Part shown: positions 47,934 to 57,338 of the stretch, piece by piece
How positions within the stretch are numbered: the stretch's first letter is position 1
Layout of the letters: every line of letters starts with the position of its first letter
Assembly: GCF_034043515.1 (NCBI RefSeq)
Contig: NZ_CP138214.1
Location: 3,844,001-3,908,000 of the forward strand
Origin: Pseudomonas sp. MUP55
GTDB lineage: Bacteria > Pseudomonadota > Gammaproteobacteria > Pseudomonadales > Pseudomonadaceae
Length of the DNA: 64,000 bases
Reading direction: 5' to 3'
Translations under genes and position numbers: made by a program
Notes under the pieces: model-generated
The model's input: only the letters and a program-made list of their open reading frames with translations
Told to the model about the DNA's origin: nothing
Databases searched by the model: none

Positions 47934-48320
47934 TCACCCTTCGAACTGGTGATAGACCTTGGCGATGATCTTCCAGCCACCGTCAATCTTGATCAGAGTC
48001 AGGTAGTCGTTGTAGTCGGCGCCGATGGCGTCCTTTTCCATATCGACACGCACCACAGCTGTCGTGGGGGTGATAGCCAGCACGTCGAGTCGGGTGGTGA
48101 TTTCGGGGGCTTCGCCATTCTTCTCGACGAAATCAAACAGGTTGTTGATCGGGCCTCCGAGCAGTTCGCCATTGGTGAAACCGTACATCACGGCATCTTG
48201 ATGAAAGGCGTGTGCAACGTTCCCTGCGCTGCCTACACGCAGTCCTTCAACGTACTGAGTCGCGGTGGCGATGACAGCGTTGTATTCACAAGTAGGTACG
48301 GCCTTGATGTTCTTTGACAT
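47934..48320 (-). CDS. NTF2-like (Lumazine_bd_2 type) protein, copy A
   Basis: The 128-residue cone-fold protein begins MSKNIKAVPTCEYNAVIATATQ and carries GELLGGPINNLFDFVEKNG and WKIIAKVYHQFE, typical of the nuclear-transport-factor-2-like family of unassigned enzymes and binding proteins. It is a paralogue of the next upstream gene. ATG 48320 gives the family length; the upstream open frame is not used. Confidence 0.85.
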   Translation of the reverse strand: MSKNIKAVPTCEYNAVIATATQYVEGLRVGSAGNVAHAFHQDAVMYGFTNGELLGGPINNLFDFVEKNGEAPEITTRLDVLAITPTTAVVRVDMEKDAIGADYNDYLTLIKIDGGWKIIAKVYHQFEG

Positions 48321-48379
48321 GGGTGTCTCCTTTGGGTGGGGACGAGATACAACGTATCTCGCCAACTGCAATCGTGGGA

Positions 48380-48760
48380 TTAATCGCTTGTATGTGTGTG
48401 GTAAATCTTGCTGACAATCGTCCACTCGCCATCCACCTTCAGCAGGTTGAAGAAGTCGGTGAAGCGAAATCCAGAAATATTATCGGTATCAACGCGAGCA
48501 CTGGCGGCACTGCCCACTATGTCTATGCGAACGATAGCGGCTGTGGCTTCGGGGGACGGACGGAAGGCGTTGTCGATGACGTCGTACAGGTTCTGGATCG
48601 GGCCGCCGACAAGGTTGCCTCCATCGAGGCCAAAAATCGTAGCCTGTTCATTAAACGCAGGCTTCATCAAAGCGCTATCGGCTTTGACTCCACCTTCGTT
48701 GTACTTGCTCAGAACGGCAACGATCGCGTTGTATTCCTGGACGTAAGTTGGATGGCTCAT
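48380..48760 (-). CDS. NTF2-like (Lumazine_bd_2 type) protein, copy B
   Basis: The 126-residue paralogue of the gene at 47934 shares EYNAIVAVLSKYNEGG, GGNLVGGPIQNLYDVI and WTIVSKIYHTH at matching positions. It is 59 bp upstream of copy A and 68 bp downstream of the SDR gene. The tandem pair looks like a diverged duplication. Confidence 0.85.
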   Translation of the reverse strand: MSHPTYVQEYNAIVAVLSKYNEGGVKADSALMKPAFNEQATIFGLDGGNLVGGPIQNLYDVIDNAFRPSPEATAAIVRIDIVGSAASARVDTDNISGFRFTDFFNLLKVDGEWTIVSKIYHTHTSD

Positions 48761-48828
48761 GGTGTGCTCCTGATGAATGATGCCAATGACCTGGTGGGTC
48801 ATTCGGAAACTAAAAACTCAACCGACCG

Positions 48829-49572
48829 TCACCAATCCTGACGAGTCGGTGAAATGATCAAATCGTTTACGGTGACGTTTTGGGGCTGGTTGAGCGCGTA
48901 AATCACCGCGCGGGCTATATCGTCAGGCGCAATGGCAATCCGGTTGAGCTCCTGAGCAGCCTTGCGCCCTTCAGGATCGCTGACCTTGTCCGCCCAGCCG
49001 GTATTTATCACGCCGGGACTAACGGTATTTACGCGGATGCCATGCTGTACGCCCAACTCCTTGCGCATGGATTCGGTCATGGCTTGCACGAAAAACTTGG
49101 TAGCGCTGTAAACCCCTGCTGAGGGCCCGACCTGGTGGCCGGCAACCGAGTCCATATTGAGAATCTGCCCGGACTTCTGCTCCAACATAAAGGGAAGTAC
49201 CGCAGCAGTAGCGTTGAGGTAACCCTTGATGTTTACATCGATCATCTTTTCCCAATCCTGCACGGCCAGATCGACCCAATTGGAAAACAGCATCAAACCG
49301 GCGTTATTGACCAGAATGTCCACGGCGCCATAGGTGTCTTGCGCAAACTTGGCCAGCGCCCTGGTTTGATCCAGCTGGGTAACATCCGTGGTGTAGGCGA
49401 CCACGTCACTGCCGGACGCTCGCAGTTGTGCAACAAACGCTTCCAACCCTTGATGATCAAGCGCTGCAGCTACCACGCGAACACCCTGTGCGGCGAGTGC
49501 GCGAGTGGTGGCGGCGCCGATGCCCGAAGATGCGCCTGTCACAATGGCAACTTTGTTTTGCAGGTAGTTCAT
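48829..49572 (-). CDS. Short-chain dehydrogenase/reductase
   Basis: The 247-residue SDR has the cofactor motif VTGASSGIGAAT at residues 11-22, NNAG at about 87, catalytic Ser in NMDSVAGHQ and Y-x3-K in YSATKFF. It is close to the NADP-dependent YdfG-like classical SDRs. It follows the old yellow enzyme gene by 64 bp in the NemR-like cluster. ATG 49572 is the correct start; an upstream extension overlaps the neighbour. Confidence 0.92.
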   Translation of the reverse strand: MNYLQNKVAIVTGASSGIGAATTRALAAQGVRVVAAALDHQGLEAFVAQLRASGSDVVAYTTDVTQLDQTRALAKFAQDTYGAVDILVNNAGLMLFSNWVDLAVQDWEKMIDVNIKGYLNATAAVLPFMLEQKSGQILNMDSVAGHQVGPSAGVYSATKFFVQAMTESMRKELGVQHGIRVNTVSPGVINTGWADKVSDPEGRKAAQELNRIAIAPDDIARAVIYALNQPQNVTVNDLIISPTRQDW

Positions 49573-49636
49573 GCTCAGAATCCTTCGTACGGTGAATGGC
49601 TTCGCGACGCAGCCGCGCTGACGCAGGGAGAACGAC

Positions 49637-50740
49637 TCAATAGTGGGCGGTTGGCCAATCGGTATAACCCTTGGCGCCTCCGCCGTAGTAACTCTCACGT
49701 GGTGCAATGGTAAGTTCGGCGCCACGACGCAGACGCTCTACAAGGTCCGGGTTGGAAATGAACAGGCGGCCAAAGGCAACTGCATCGATTTTCCCTTGTG
49801 CGCGGCGCTCAACGGCCATCTCCAGGTCGTAGTTGTTATTCACGATGAAAGCCCCTTCAAACTGAGCACTCAGTGCGTCCAGATCGACACCTTCAGGAAC
49901 CGTGCGGGAGGTGGCGGTGGCGCCTTCGACAAAGTGCAGGTAGGCCAGGTTGAATCGGTTGAGCTGCTGGATCAGGTAGCCGTAGGTAGCCATTACGTTG
50001 CTGTCAGGCGGCGTATTGCCTGCATCCGGTGTCACCGGTGATAAACGAATACCCACTCGGTCACTGCCCCAGATCGCAGCCACAGCTTGGGTGACTTCAA
50101 GGGTCAGCCGCGTTCTGTTCTCGATGGATCCGCCGTACTGGTCGGTGCGATGATTGGTTGAATCACGCAGAAACTGGTCGAGCAGATAGCTGTTTGCAGA
50201 GTGGACTTCCACACCATCAAAACCCGCTCGCTTGGCGTTTTCAGCCGCATGCTTGTATTGCTCGATAACTCCCGCAATCTCTGAAGTCTCAAGCGCGCGA
50301 GGCATGGACACTTCCACCATGCCATTGTTGGTGTAGGTGGTACCTTCGGCCTTGATGGCGGAGGGCGCTACGGGAGCCTCTCCGTCTGGCTGCAACTCGA
50401 CGCTGGAAAAACGACCCACGTGCCAAAGCTGGCTGACGATCTTGCCGCCTGCTGCATGTACCGCATCGGTAACCTTTTTCCAGCCTGCCACTTGTTCTTC
50501 TGTCCAGATCCCCGGCGTCATCGCGTAACCGCGCCCTTGCGCCGAAATGTTCGTGGCTTCCGCAATGATCAAGCCTGCGCTTGCACGCTGGGCGTAATAG
50601 GTGGCGTGCAGTTCGTTCGGAACGCCATCATCGGCCATCCGGCTGCGTGTCACCGGAGCCATGACGATACGATTTGCCAACTGGATGGCACCCATCTGCG
50701 TCGGTGAAAAAAGATCGGTGTTAAGACTGTTATCAATCAT
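49637..50740 (-). CDS. Old yellow enzyme / alkene reductase, NemA-like
   Basis: The 367-residue FMN enzyme has the OYE substrate pair in VEVHSANSYLLDQFLRD (His, Asn) and the FMN segments MAPVTRSRM and AFGRLFISNPDL. NemA-type reductases reduce N-ethylmaleimide, enones and nitro compounds. It is directly downstream of a TetR gene with a matching operator 18 bp before its ATG, as in the nemRA system. Confidence 0.93.
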   Translation of the reverse strand: MIDNSLNTDLFSPTQMGAIQLANRIVMAPVTRSRMADDGVPNELHATYYAQRASAGLIIAEATNISAQGRGYAMTPGIWTEEQVAGWKKVTDAVHAAGGKIVSQLWHVGRFSSVELQPDGEAPVAPSAIKAEGTTYTNNGMVEVSMPRALETSEIAGVIEQYKHAAENAKRAGFDGVEVHSANSYLLDQFLRDSTNHRTDQYGGSIENRTRLTLEVTQAVAAIWGSDRVGIRLSPVTPDAGNTPPDSNVMATYGYLIQQLNRFNLAYLHFVEGATATSRTVPEGVDLDALSAQFEGAFIVNNNYDLEMAVERRAQGKIDAVAFGRLFISNPDLVERLRRGAELTIAPRESYYGGGAKGYTDWPTAHY

Positions 50741-50757
50741 GTTCAACCCTTAAATAT

Positions 50758-50772
50758 TAGACCGGTCGTCTA
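50758..50772. promoter_or_regulatory. NemR-type operator upstream of the old yellow enzyme gene
   Basis: TAGACCGGTCGTCTA, identical to the box before the tetR gene at 51401. It overlaps the region just upstream of the reductase start, where a bound repressor would block transcription. Confidence 0.8.
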
Positions 50773-50795
50773 TAAAAATGCTTAAAAAAAACGCC

Positions 50796-51377
50796 CTACC
50801 CCAGAAGGCGTTTACTTGTGATCAGTGCGGTTTCAAACGGCGCCGTAGTCTTCTTGACCTTGACCAACAGAGACGCACCGAGCCAAAGCTGATAGAGCGA
50901 CTCAGCCAAGGTCGCCGCATCCTGTCCGACGAGAATCGAACCATCGGCCATGCCTTGCTCAACACATCGCATGATGCGCTGAATGATCAGCGCGGTGCCC
51001 TCCTCCAGCACGGTGCGCATGTCCTCGGACAAGTCGCAGACTTCGGCACCCAGTTTCACCACCAGGCATTTCTCATCGGGATGATCGAATGCCTGGGTCT
51101 TGGCCCAATAATTGAGGTAGGCCAAGAGTCGTTCAGCGCCAGTGCCTTCGGCTGCCATCACAATGTCGACGCGACCGATGTATTCCTGAAAGTATTCCTC
51201 GAGCAGCGCCTGGCCAAATTCCTCTTTCGAGCGAAAGTAGTGATAAAACGACCCTTTGGGCACGCCGGCGGTTGTCAGGACTTCCGACAAACCAACGGCG
51301 GTGTAGCCCTTGTTGGTCATCAGTGACTTAGCGACATCAATGATGTGCTGTCGCATATCTTGTATAGGTTTCTTCAT
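50796..51377 (-). CDS. TetR-family repressor, NemR-like
   Basis: The 193-residue protein has a TetR helix-turn-helix (GLSEVLTTAGVPKGSFYHYF) and the NemR-like core DHPDEKCLVVKLGAEVCDLSEDM. The cysteine in KCLVVKL may correspond to the electrophile/hypochlorite-sensing cysteine of E. coli NemR. Two identical palindromic boxes flank the gene. It likely represses itself and the downstream reductase cluster until oxidised or alkylated. Confidence 0.88.
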   Translation of the reverse strand: MKKPIQDMRQHIIDVAKSLMTNKGYTAVGLSEVLTTAGVPKGSFYHYFRSKEEFGQALLEEYFQEYIGRVDIVMAAEGTGAERLLAYLNYWAKTQAFDHPDEKCLVVKLGAEVCDLSEDMRTVLEEGTALIIQRIMRCVEQGMADGSILVGQDAATLAESLYQLWLGASLLVKVKKTTAPFETALITSKRLLG

Positions 51378-51400
51378 AGGGAAGGCACTCTACACAAAAC

Positions 51401-51415
51401 TAGACCGGTCGTCTA
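51401..51415. promoter_or_regulatory. NemR-type operator upstream of the TetR gene
   Basis: TAGACCGGTCGTCTA with an additional C/G flank pair, 23 bp before the tetR ATG and identical to the box at 50758. Confidence 0.8.
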
Positions 51416-51434
51416 GAGAATCCTCTTATCCCGC

Positions 51435-52676
51435 TCACGTGATGCTTGCAGGCTCCAGCGCTTCCCTTTCCCATTTAGCGATAACCAATGGCGCTACGGC
51501 ATTACCCAGCACGTTTAGCGTGGTGGTTCCGCTGTCAATAATCCTGAAAATTCCAGCGATGAGAGCGACCCCTTCCAATGGAAGGCCAGCAGACGCCAAT
51601 GTCGCGGACAGGATAATGATGGCAAAACCAGGCACCCCAGCAGCCCCTTTAGAAGTCAACACCATCGTGACCACAAGCAGGATCTGCTGGGAAAGGGACA
51701 AATCAATACCGTAGAGCTGAGCCACGAAAATGGTCGCCACGCCGAGGAAAATCGATGCACCATCAAGATTGAACGCATAGCCCACCGGCACCACAAAACT
51801 GACGATCCGACGTGGCACACCGTAGCTCTCCAATTTGCTCATAAGCTGCGGCATGACGGCTGCAGAGGCCGCGCTGGAAAACGCCAGAATCAGCTCGTTC
51901 CGAAAGTATTTGATCAGCTTGAATATATTCTCACCGATCAGATAGCAGATCCCGCCGAGCACCACCAAGGCGAAAACAATCAGTGCCAGGTAAACCACAC
52001 CGATCAGCTTGAGCAATGGCAACAGCGAAGCAAAACCAAACGTCGCAACCGTGGCGCCAATCATGCCGAACACACCTATTGGTGCATAAGCCATGACAAT
52101 GGAAACCACTTTGAACATCGCATCGGAAAGGCCCTGCACCACCGCGACTACCGGCGCACTTTTCTCGCGGGGCAGAGCATTGAGTGCCATGCCCAATAAC
52201 ATGGCGAAGAACAACACCGAGAGTAACTTCGCTTCCGACATCGCCACCAATATGTTGTCCGGGACGATGTTCTGCACAATGATCAAGGCCCCCTTTGAAG
52301 GCTCCATCGTTAGCGACGCCGAGCTATGAGTGATACCGGAAATATCGGTACCGTTGCCCGGCTCGAAGAAGTTGGCGAAACACAGCCCCAGTACAATGGC
52401 CAGACCCGTAATCGCGAAGAAGTAACTCAGCGATCTGATACCCATGCGACCGAACGATTTGTTATCGCCACCACCGGCAATACCCAAAATCATGCAACAG
52501 AACACAATCGGCACCACCACCATCTTCATCATCTTGATAAAGATGTCGCCCAGCGGTTTCAGAATTTCCGCGCTGACCCACGCTTGATAGTGAGGATGCG
52601 TATTGAAATACCAACCGACGAGCACGCCAAGCAACAGCCCGGCAACGATTTGCCACACCAAGGGAATACGTTTCAT
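51435..52676 (-). CDS. Dicarboxylate/amino acid:cation symporter (DAACS, GltP/DctA type)
   Basis: The 413-residue transporter has the serine-rich re-entrant loop FSSAASAAVMPQ, the GYAFNLDGASIF motif (variant of NMDGT) and DSGTTTLNVLGNAVAP near the C-terminus, with about eight membrane helices. It moves acidic amino acids or C4-dicarboxylates with H+ or Na+. The NLDGA variant leaves the exact substrate open. It is 117 bp downstream of a VOC gene on the same strand. Confidence 0.92.
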   Translation of the reverse strand: MKRIPLVWQIVAGLLLGVLVGWYFNTHPHYQAWVSAEILKPLGDIFIKMMKMVVVPIVFCCMILGIAGGGDNKSFGRMGIRSLSYFFAITGLAIVLGLCFANFFEPGNGTDISGITHSSASLTMEPSKGALIIVQNIVPDNILVAMSEAKLLSVLFFAMLLGMALNALPREKSAPVVAVVQGLSDAMFKVVSIVMAYAPIGVFGMIGATVATFGFASLLPLLKLIGVVYLALIVFALVVLGGICYLIGENIFKLIKYFRNELILAFSSAASAAVMPQLMSKLESYGVPRRIVSFVVPVGYAFNLDGASIFLGVATIFVAQLYGIDLSLSQQILLVVTMVLTSKGAAGVPGFAIIILSATLASAGLPLEGVALIAGIFRIIDSGTTTLNVLGNAVAPLVIAKWEREALEPASIT

Positions 52677-52792
52677 GTCTAGCCTTCTTGTTGGAATGAA
52701 AGGTCTGCGTTTATTGGCAGTTGCTAGAGTCATGAGCTTCCAGCTCACTTGAGATCCAATGGCACAACGCGGTTGTGCCATGGGTGCTGCGA

Positions 52793-53218
52793 TTACTTGG
52801 CAAAGAGCTGGCTCATATCCTTGAAGGCCTTGAATTCGAGCGCGTTACCGCAAGGGTCAAACAGGAACATCGTGGCTTGTTCGCCGACCTGGCCTTTAAA
52901 GCGTATATAAGGTTCGATCACAAACTCGGTGCCAAATGACTTCAGGCGTTCCGCCAGCGCTTCCCACTCTGCCCAGCCGAGAATGATGCCGAAGTGCGGC
53001 ACAGGCACGTCATGCCCGTCGACCGGGTTGCTGTGAACACTTTCCTGCGACGCGGTTTTCGGGTGTTCGTGAATGACCAGTTGATGGCCGTAAAAGTCAA
53101 AATCGACCCACTGGTTGCTGGAACGTCCCTCCTCCAGGCCAAACACTTTTCCGTAAAAGGTGCGTGCGGCGGCGAGGTCGTAAACAGGGATTGCGAGATG
53201 GAAAGGTGAAAGGCTCAT
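52793..53218 (-). CDS. VOC (glyoxalase/dioxygenase-fold) protein
   Basis: The 141-residue protein has the VOC pattern [21 protein letters not shown] at its start, [17 protein letters not shown] in the middle and [15 protein letters not shown] at the end, with potential metal ligands His and Glu. The reaction is unknown. GGAG precedes ATG 53218. It is divergent from a LysR gene that may control it and the symporter. Confidence 0.9.
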   Translation of the reverse strand: MSLSPFHLAIPVYDLAAARTFYGKVFGLEEGRSSNQWVDFDFYGHQLVIHEHPKTASQESVHSNPVDGHDVPVPHFGIILGWAEWEALAERLKSFGTEFVIEPYIRFKGQVGEQATMFLFDPCGNALEFKAFKDMSQLFAK

Positions 53219-53421
53219 CAGAACTCCAAAGACTTTATTGTTGTGGTGGGCGTGGGGTGGCGTCATATCGCTCACCCTGGTATCGCATGACGTCCAGGTC
53301 ATGCGTTTCACGACATTGGCATTCGTGCAGCACCAGTTGCCGGGAATGGGTCCATCGTAGTCCGGCTTTTCCAGCAAAAAAATCAATATAATTTTCTTAG
53401 AAACACAATTAATATTTGTGA

Positions 53422-54300
53422 ATGATCAAAGAACTCAAAACACTTGTCGCCGTAGCACGGGAAGGCACCTTCGCAGCGGCGGGGAATAAGATCGGCCTTA
53501 CCCAGGCGGCGGTGAGCGCTCAGATTCAGCGCTTGGAGGCCGAGCTCGGTTTCGAGATATTCGACAGAAAAGGTCGCTCGGCCAGCCTCAATAGAATGGG
53601 CCACCAGATACTCCTGCAAGCGCAGGAGCTGCTCAGGCTCTACGACAGTCTGGGTTCCACTACAGTCGGACTTCCCGCCAGCGTCCTGGTGAATATCGGC
53701 GCTATCGCTTCCGTTCAGCGATCCTTTTTACCTGACGCGCTAGCCAAGTTTCATCAACAGTGCCCGCAGTGCCGGACCCGCGTGATCCCGGGGCTTTCCA
53801 TGGAGCTGGTCAATATGGTGGATGCGGGAGAAATCGATATGGCGGCGATCATTCGCCCGCCGTTTTCGCTGCAAAGCGATCTGCGTTGGACGACATTGGC
53901 GCTGGAACCCTACCGTCTGATTATCCCGCGCGACGTGCCTGGGGAGGATTGGTCAGCGCTGCTTTCCAACCAACCGTTCATCCGATACGACCGATCATCC
54001 TTCGGAGGCAGGCAGGTCGACCGATTCCTGCGGCACATGCATTTCACCCTGCGTGAAGTGTGCGAACTGGATGAACTGGAAGCGATTATCAAGCTGGTTG
54101 CAAACGGTGTGGGCGTCGCTTTAGTGCCGCAGACAGCGACTCATGAAGAGTGGCCAGCCGGTGTGCGGGTTCTTGATCTGGGGCAGCACACCTTTCACCG
54201 TGACATTGGGCTCGTCCATCGAGCCCGGCAAAGCTTCACGGAACCGGTGCGGGTATTGGCTCAGCTGATTACTGAGCAGGTTTCATCGAGTTCGAAATAA
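53422..54300 (+). CDS. LysR-family transcriptional regulator
   Basis: The 292-residue protein has the helix-turn-helix at residues 2-60 ([34 protein letters not shown]) and the periplasmic-binding-like effector domain. It is divergent from the VOC gene across 203 bp, where the AT-rich stretch 53390-53415 probably holds the promoter. Effector unknown. Confidence 0.92.
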   Translation: MIKELKTLVAVAREGTFAAAGNKIGLTQAAVSAQIQRLEAELGFEIFDRKGRSASLNRMGHQILLQAQELLRLYDSLGSTTVGLPASVLVNIGAIASVQRSFLPDALAKFHQQCPQCRTRVIPGLSMELVNMVDAGEIDMAAIIRPPFSLQSDLRWTTLALEPYRLIIPRDVPGEDWSALLSNQPFIRYDRSSFGGRQVDRFLRHMHFTLREVCELDELEAIIKLVANGVGVALVPQTATHEEWPAGVRVLDLGQHTFHRDIGLVHRARQSFTEPVRVLAQLITEQVSSSSK

Positions 54301-54349
54301 AACCAGAAAACAGATCCGTTGCTGTCGAGCCGCCGTTTCGACTCGCCTC

Positions 54350-54805
54350 TCAACCCCGGCGCTTGACGACCCGTCGATGGCAGTCGGCCGGGGCCAACAC
54401 CTTGCCCGCCCTGGAGCGCACGGCGATGGTCTCTACCGGCTCCGACAATTCGCTGTCGAGCAGCACCGAGTAGCTCTCCCCTTTGTCGAACAGGTAGCGC
54501 TCCCCCCACTGGCGCATGCTGACGACGATGGGAAACACTGCGCGCCCCCTGTCAGTCAGCACATATTCTTTGTAGGCACTGCCGTCGGATGCCGGCTGGA
54601 TGTCAAAAATGCCCAACTCGACGAGCAGTTTGAGCTTGACCGTGAGGATGTTCTTGGCGAGACCAAGACGTTTCTGAAATTCACTGAAGCGGCGAACGTC
54701 ATCGAACGCGTCGCGGATGATCATCAATACCCAGCGATCGCCGATTGCTTCGAGCGTGCGGGCGACCGGGCATTCGCTCTGCGCCAGTAGGTGCTGTCTG
54801 GCCAT
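54350..54805 (-). CDS. HxlR-family (MarR-like) transcriptional regulator
   Basis: The 151-residue winged-helix protein has the HxlR signature SECPVARTLEAIGDRWVLMI; the conserved cysteine at position 12 is the redox/electrophile sensor in YodB/QorR-type members. NILTVKLKLLVELGI is the DNA-binding helix. It is divergent from an MFS exporter gene (151 bp), the usual arrangement of an HxlR repressor and its target. Confidence 0.92.
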   Translation of the reverse strand: MARQHLLAQSECPVARTLEAIGDRWVLMIIRDAFDDVRRFSEFQKRLGLAKNILTVKLKLLVELGIFDIQPASDGSAYKEYVLTDRGRAVFPIVVSMRQWGERYLFDKGESYSVLLDSELSEPVETIAVRSRAGKVLAPADCHRRVVKRRG

Positions 54806-54956
54806 GGGTCTCCTGGAAGCGAGTCAGTAGGAAGCGGGAAAACGTTCTAACGTCAGACGAAAACGCTCTGCAAATGTGGTTGCATTTAACAACTTCATTT
54901 GCTAAAAATCAACGGACTGGTTTCTATTTAAAACTACATACCCCAAGGATGGAGTG

Positions 54957-56213
54957 ATGCCGTTCAAGTCTCACGCCCAGGTAAAAATGGACATCGACGC
55001 TGAAAAAACCAGCGGTGGGCACACGCAAACGCCCCAAACCCGGGGCACCTCCACCCTCAGTCGCTATCAGACTTTTCTTTTTGCCATTACCTGCGCCATG
55101 GCGGTCGCAAACGTCTACTTCGCCCAGCCTTTGCTGGAATCGATGGCTGCCAGCCTGTCGGTTTCGCCCGGTACGATTGGTGTCGTAGTCACCGCGACAC
55201 AAGCCGGTTACGCCGTCGGGTTGTTGTTCATCGTTCCGCTGGGTGATGTGCTCAATCGCAAGAAACTTATCCTTACGCAAATGCTGCTGTCGGCGCTGGC
55301 CCTGTGCGCCGTTGGCCTGTCGCAGGATTGGGGCATGTTGCTCGGCGCGATGGTGCTGGTGGGCCTGATGGCGGTCGTGGTGCAAGTGGTGGTTGCCTAC
55401 GCAGCTTCGCTGGCGAGTCCCGAGCAACGTGGCGAAACCGTCGGCACCGTGACCAGTGGCGTGGTGCTGGGCATTCTGCTGGCCCGTTTCGTCTCCGGCG
55501 CAGTGGCTGATCTGGCCGGCTGGCGCGGCGTTTATTTTGTCTCGGCGGCCCTGATGATCGGCATGGCGCTGGTGCTGATGCGCACCCTGCCTGCCTCGAC
55601 CACGCCACCGGCGAACGGTGGTTACTGGCAATTGTTGCGATCAGTGTTCCAGTTGTACCTGACCGAACGCACATTGCGCGTGCGAGGCACCTTCGCCCTG
55701 CTGATCTTCGCCGCGTTCAGCGTGTTGTGGACCTCGATGGTACTGCCGCTCAGCGCGCCACCGTTGTCGCTGTCACACACCCAGATTGGTTTGTTCGGAC
55801 TCGCCGGTGTGGTCGGTGCGCTGGCAGCGGCACGCGCCGGACGGCTCGCCGACCAAGGGCTCGGCAATCGCACCACGGGCGTCGCGTTGGCACTGTTGAC
55901 CGTGTCCTGGCTACCTACGGCGTTCGTTGAATACTCACTGTTCGCCATGGTGGTGGGTGTGGTGTTACTGGATTTCGCCGTGCAAGCCGTCCATGTCACC
56001 AATCAGAGCCTGATCTTCGCCGCACGCCCCGATGCCCAAAGCCGACTGGTGGGCGCCTACATGTGTTTCTACTCGGTGGGCAGTGGCCTGGGTGCAATAG
56101 CCGCAACGTTTACTTATGCACACTTTGGCTGGATTGCCGTTTGCGTATTGGGTGCCGCCATCAGCGCAGTCGCCCTGTTGTACTGGATTTACCTGGGATT
56201 GACCTGCAAATAA
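54957..56213 (+). CDS. MFS transporter (probable drug or metabolite exporter)
   Basis: The 418-residue protein has twelve predicted helices after a 35-residue polar N-terminus, with the MFS loop GDVLNRKK between helices 2 and 3 and GRLADQGLGNR in the second half. The sequence is like the YnfM/arabinose-efflux-like exporters. AAGGA precedes ATG 54957; a GTG one codon upstream is less likely. The substrate is unknown; the HxlR gene beside it is the probable regulator. Confidence 0.92.
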   Translation: MPFKSHAQVKMDIDAEKTSGGHTQTPQTRGTSTLSRYQTFLFAITCAMAVANVYFAQPLLESMAASLSVSPGTIGVVVTATQAGYAVGLLFIVPLGDVLNRKKLILTQMLLSALALCAVGLSQDWGMLLGAMVLVGLMAVVVQVVVAYAASLASPEQRGETVGTVTSGVVLGILLARFVSGAVADLAGWRGVYFVSAALMIGMALVLMRTLPASTTPPANGGYWQLLRSVFQLYLTERTLRVRGTFALLIFAAFSVLWTSMVLPLSAPPLSLSHTQIGLFGLAGVVGALAAARAGRLADQGLGNRTTGVALALLTVSWLPTAFVEYSLFAMVVGVVLLDFAVQAVHVTNQSLIFAARPDAQSRLVGAYMCFYSVGSGLGAIAATFTYAHFGWIAVCVLGAAISAVALLYWIYLGLTCK

Positions 56214-56309
56214 CTTTCCAACGGCAATCAAACTTCCTGCGTCCGCAAGTAACGGACCGCGCGACTTCTATGGCGTGACACCGACCTTCTTCATCAAGGC
56301 AGATAATCC

Positions 56310-57206
56310 ATGAAACCACTGCACGTAGTGTTGGCTGTACTGATAACGGCCATCTGGGGTGTGAATTTTTCGGTGATCAAACTGGGGCTGGCCACCGTCG
56401 ATCCGTTTATCCTGGCGGGTATCCGCTTCAGTCTGTGTGCGTTACCGGCGATGTTCTTCATCCGCAAGCCCGACGTGCCGTGGCGCTACATCATCGGCTA
56501 TGGCCTGATATTCGGCATCGGTCTGTGGGGCGTGGTCAATCTGGGTATCAAGGCCGGGCTGTCGGCGGGCATCGCGTCGCTGGTGCTGCAGTTCAGCGCG
56601 TTCTTCACCCTCCTGCTCGGCAGTTGGGTGTTCAAGGAAACGCTGACCCGCTTCCAGGTGCTGGGCATGTTGATCGCCCTCGCGGGGCTGTTGTGCATTA
56701 TCAAGATCAGTGACGGTTCGGTGAGCCTGACCGGCGTGTCGCTGGTGCTGGTGGGCGCGGCGTCCTGGAGCGTCGCCAACGTCATCAGCAAGAAGGCCCG
56801 CACCAGGGATGTCTTCGGCTTTCTGGTGTGGGCCAGCGCGTTCGCACCGATTCCGTTGTTCACCCTCGATTACGCGGTGAACGGCAGCGCCGGCTACACC
56901 GCGCTTGTCAGTCAGGTGAACACGACTACCCTGTTGTCGATCCTGTTCCAGGTCTATCCCAACACGCTGTTCGCCTACTGGGTCTGGAACTCGCTGCTCA
57001 AAACCTATCCGGTCTCCACAGTGGCGCCGCTGTCTCTGCTGGTGCCGATCTTCGGCATGCTCGGCTCGGTCGTGGTGTTCAACGAAAGTGTGCCGGTGAG
57101 CAAGGTACTGGCGGTGGTGCTGATCGTACTCGGCCTGGCCGTCGGCCTCTATGGTCAGCGCATTTTCAACGCTGTTTTCGCGCGCCCTGCGCGTACCTCG
57201 ATGTGA
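56310..57206 (+). CDS. EamA/DMT-family exporter
   Basis: The 298-residue protein has ten helices in two EamA repeats (AVLITAIWGVNFSVIKLGL; LVLVGAASWSVANVISKKA). It is close to the E. coli EamA O-acetylserine/cysteine exporter, but the substrate is not assured. It is 96 bp after the MFS gene and may share its transcript. Confidence 0.9.
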   Translation: MKPLHVVLAVLITAIWGVNFSVIKLGLATVDPFILAGIRFSLCALPAMFFIRKPDVPWRYIIGYGLIFGIGLWGVVNLGIKAGLSAGIASLVLQFSAFFTLLLGSWVFKETLTRFQVLGMLIALAGLLCIIKISDGSVSLTGVSLVLVGAASWSVANVISKKARTRDVFGFLVWASAFAPIPLFTLDYAVNGSAGYTALVSQVNTTTLLSILFQVYPNTLFAYWVWNSLLKTYPVSTVAPLSLLVPIFGMLGSVVVFNESVPVSKVLAVVLIVLGLAVGLYGQRIFNAVFARPARTSM

Positions 57207-57267
57207 AGACGTGATTTGATGGGCGCCGTTGAAGGAGCGCCCCAGATTGGAGGCAGCATGTGTGCAG

Positions 57268-57312
57268 CTGCCGTATTTAAGGTGGCTCGGACGACGAACC
57301 ACTCGGCGATGT
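57268..57312 (+). repeat. Second copy of the repeat block seen at 45288-45328
   Basis: TTTAAGGTGGCTCGG, followed at matching spacing by CTCGGCGAT, is common to both sites. The remaining positions differ by scattered substitutions, and the sequence beyond the core diverges. The two lie after unrelated genes, which suggests a dispersed element. Confidence 0.6.
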
Positions 57313-57338
57313 GCTTTTCGATGGCGTGGCGGGACCTC

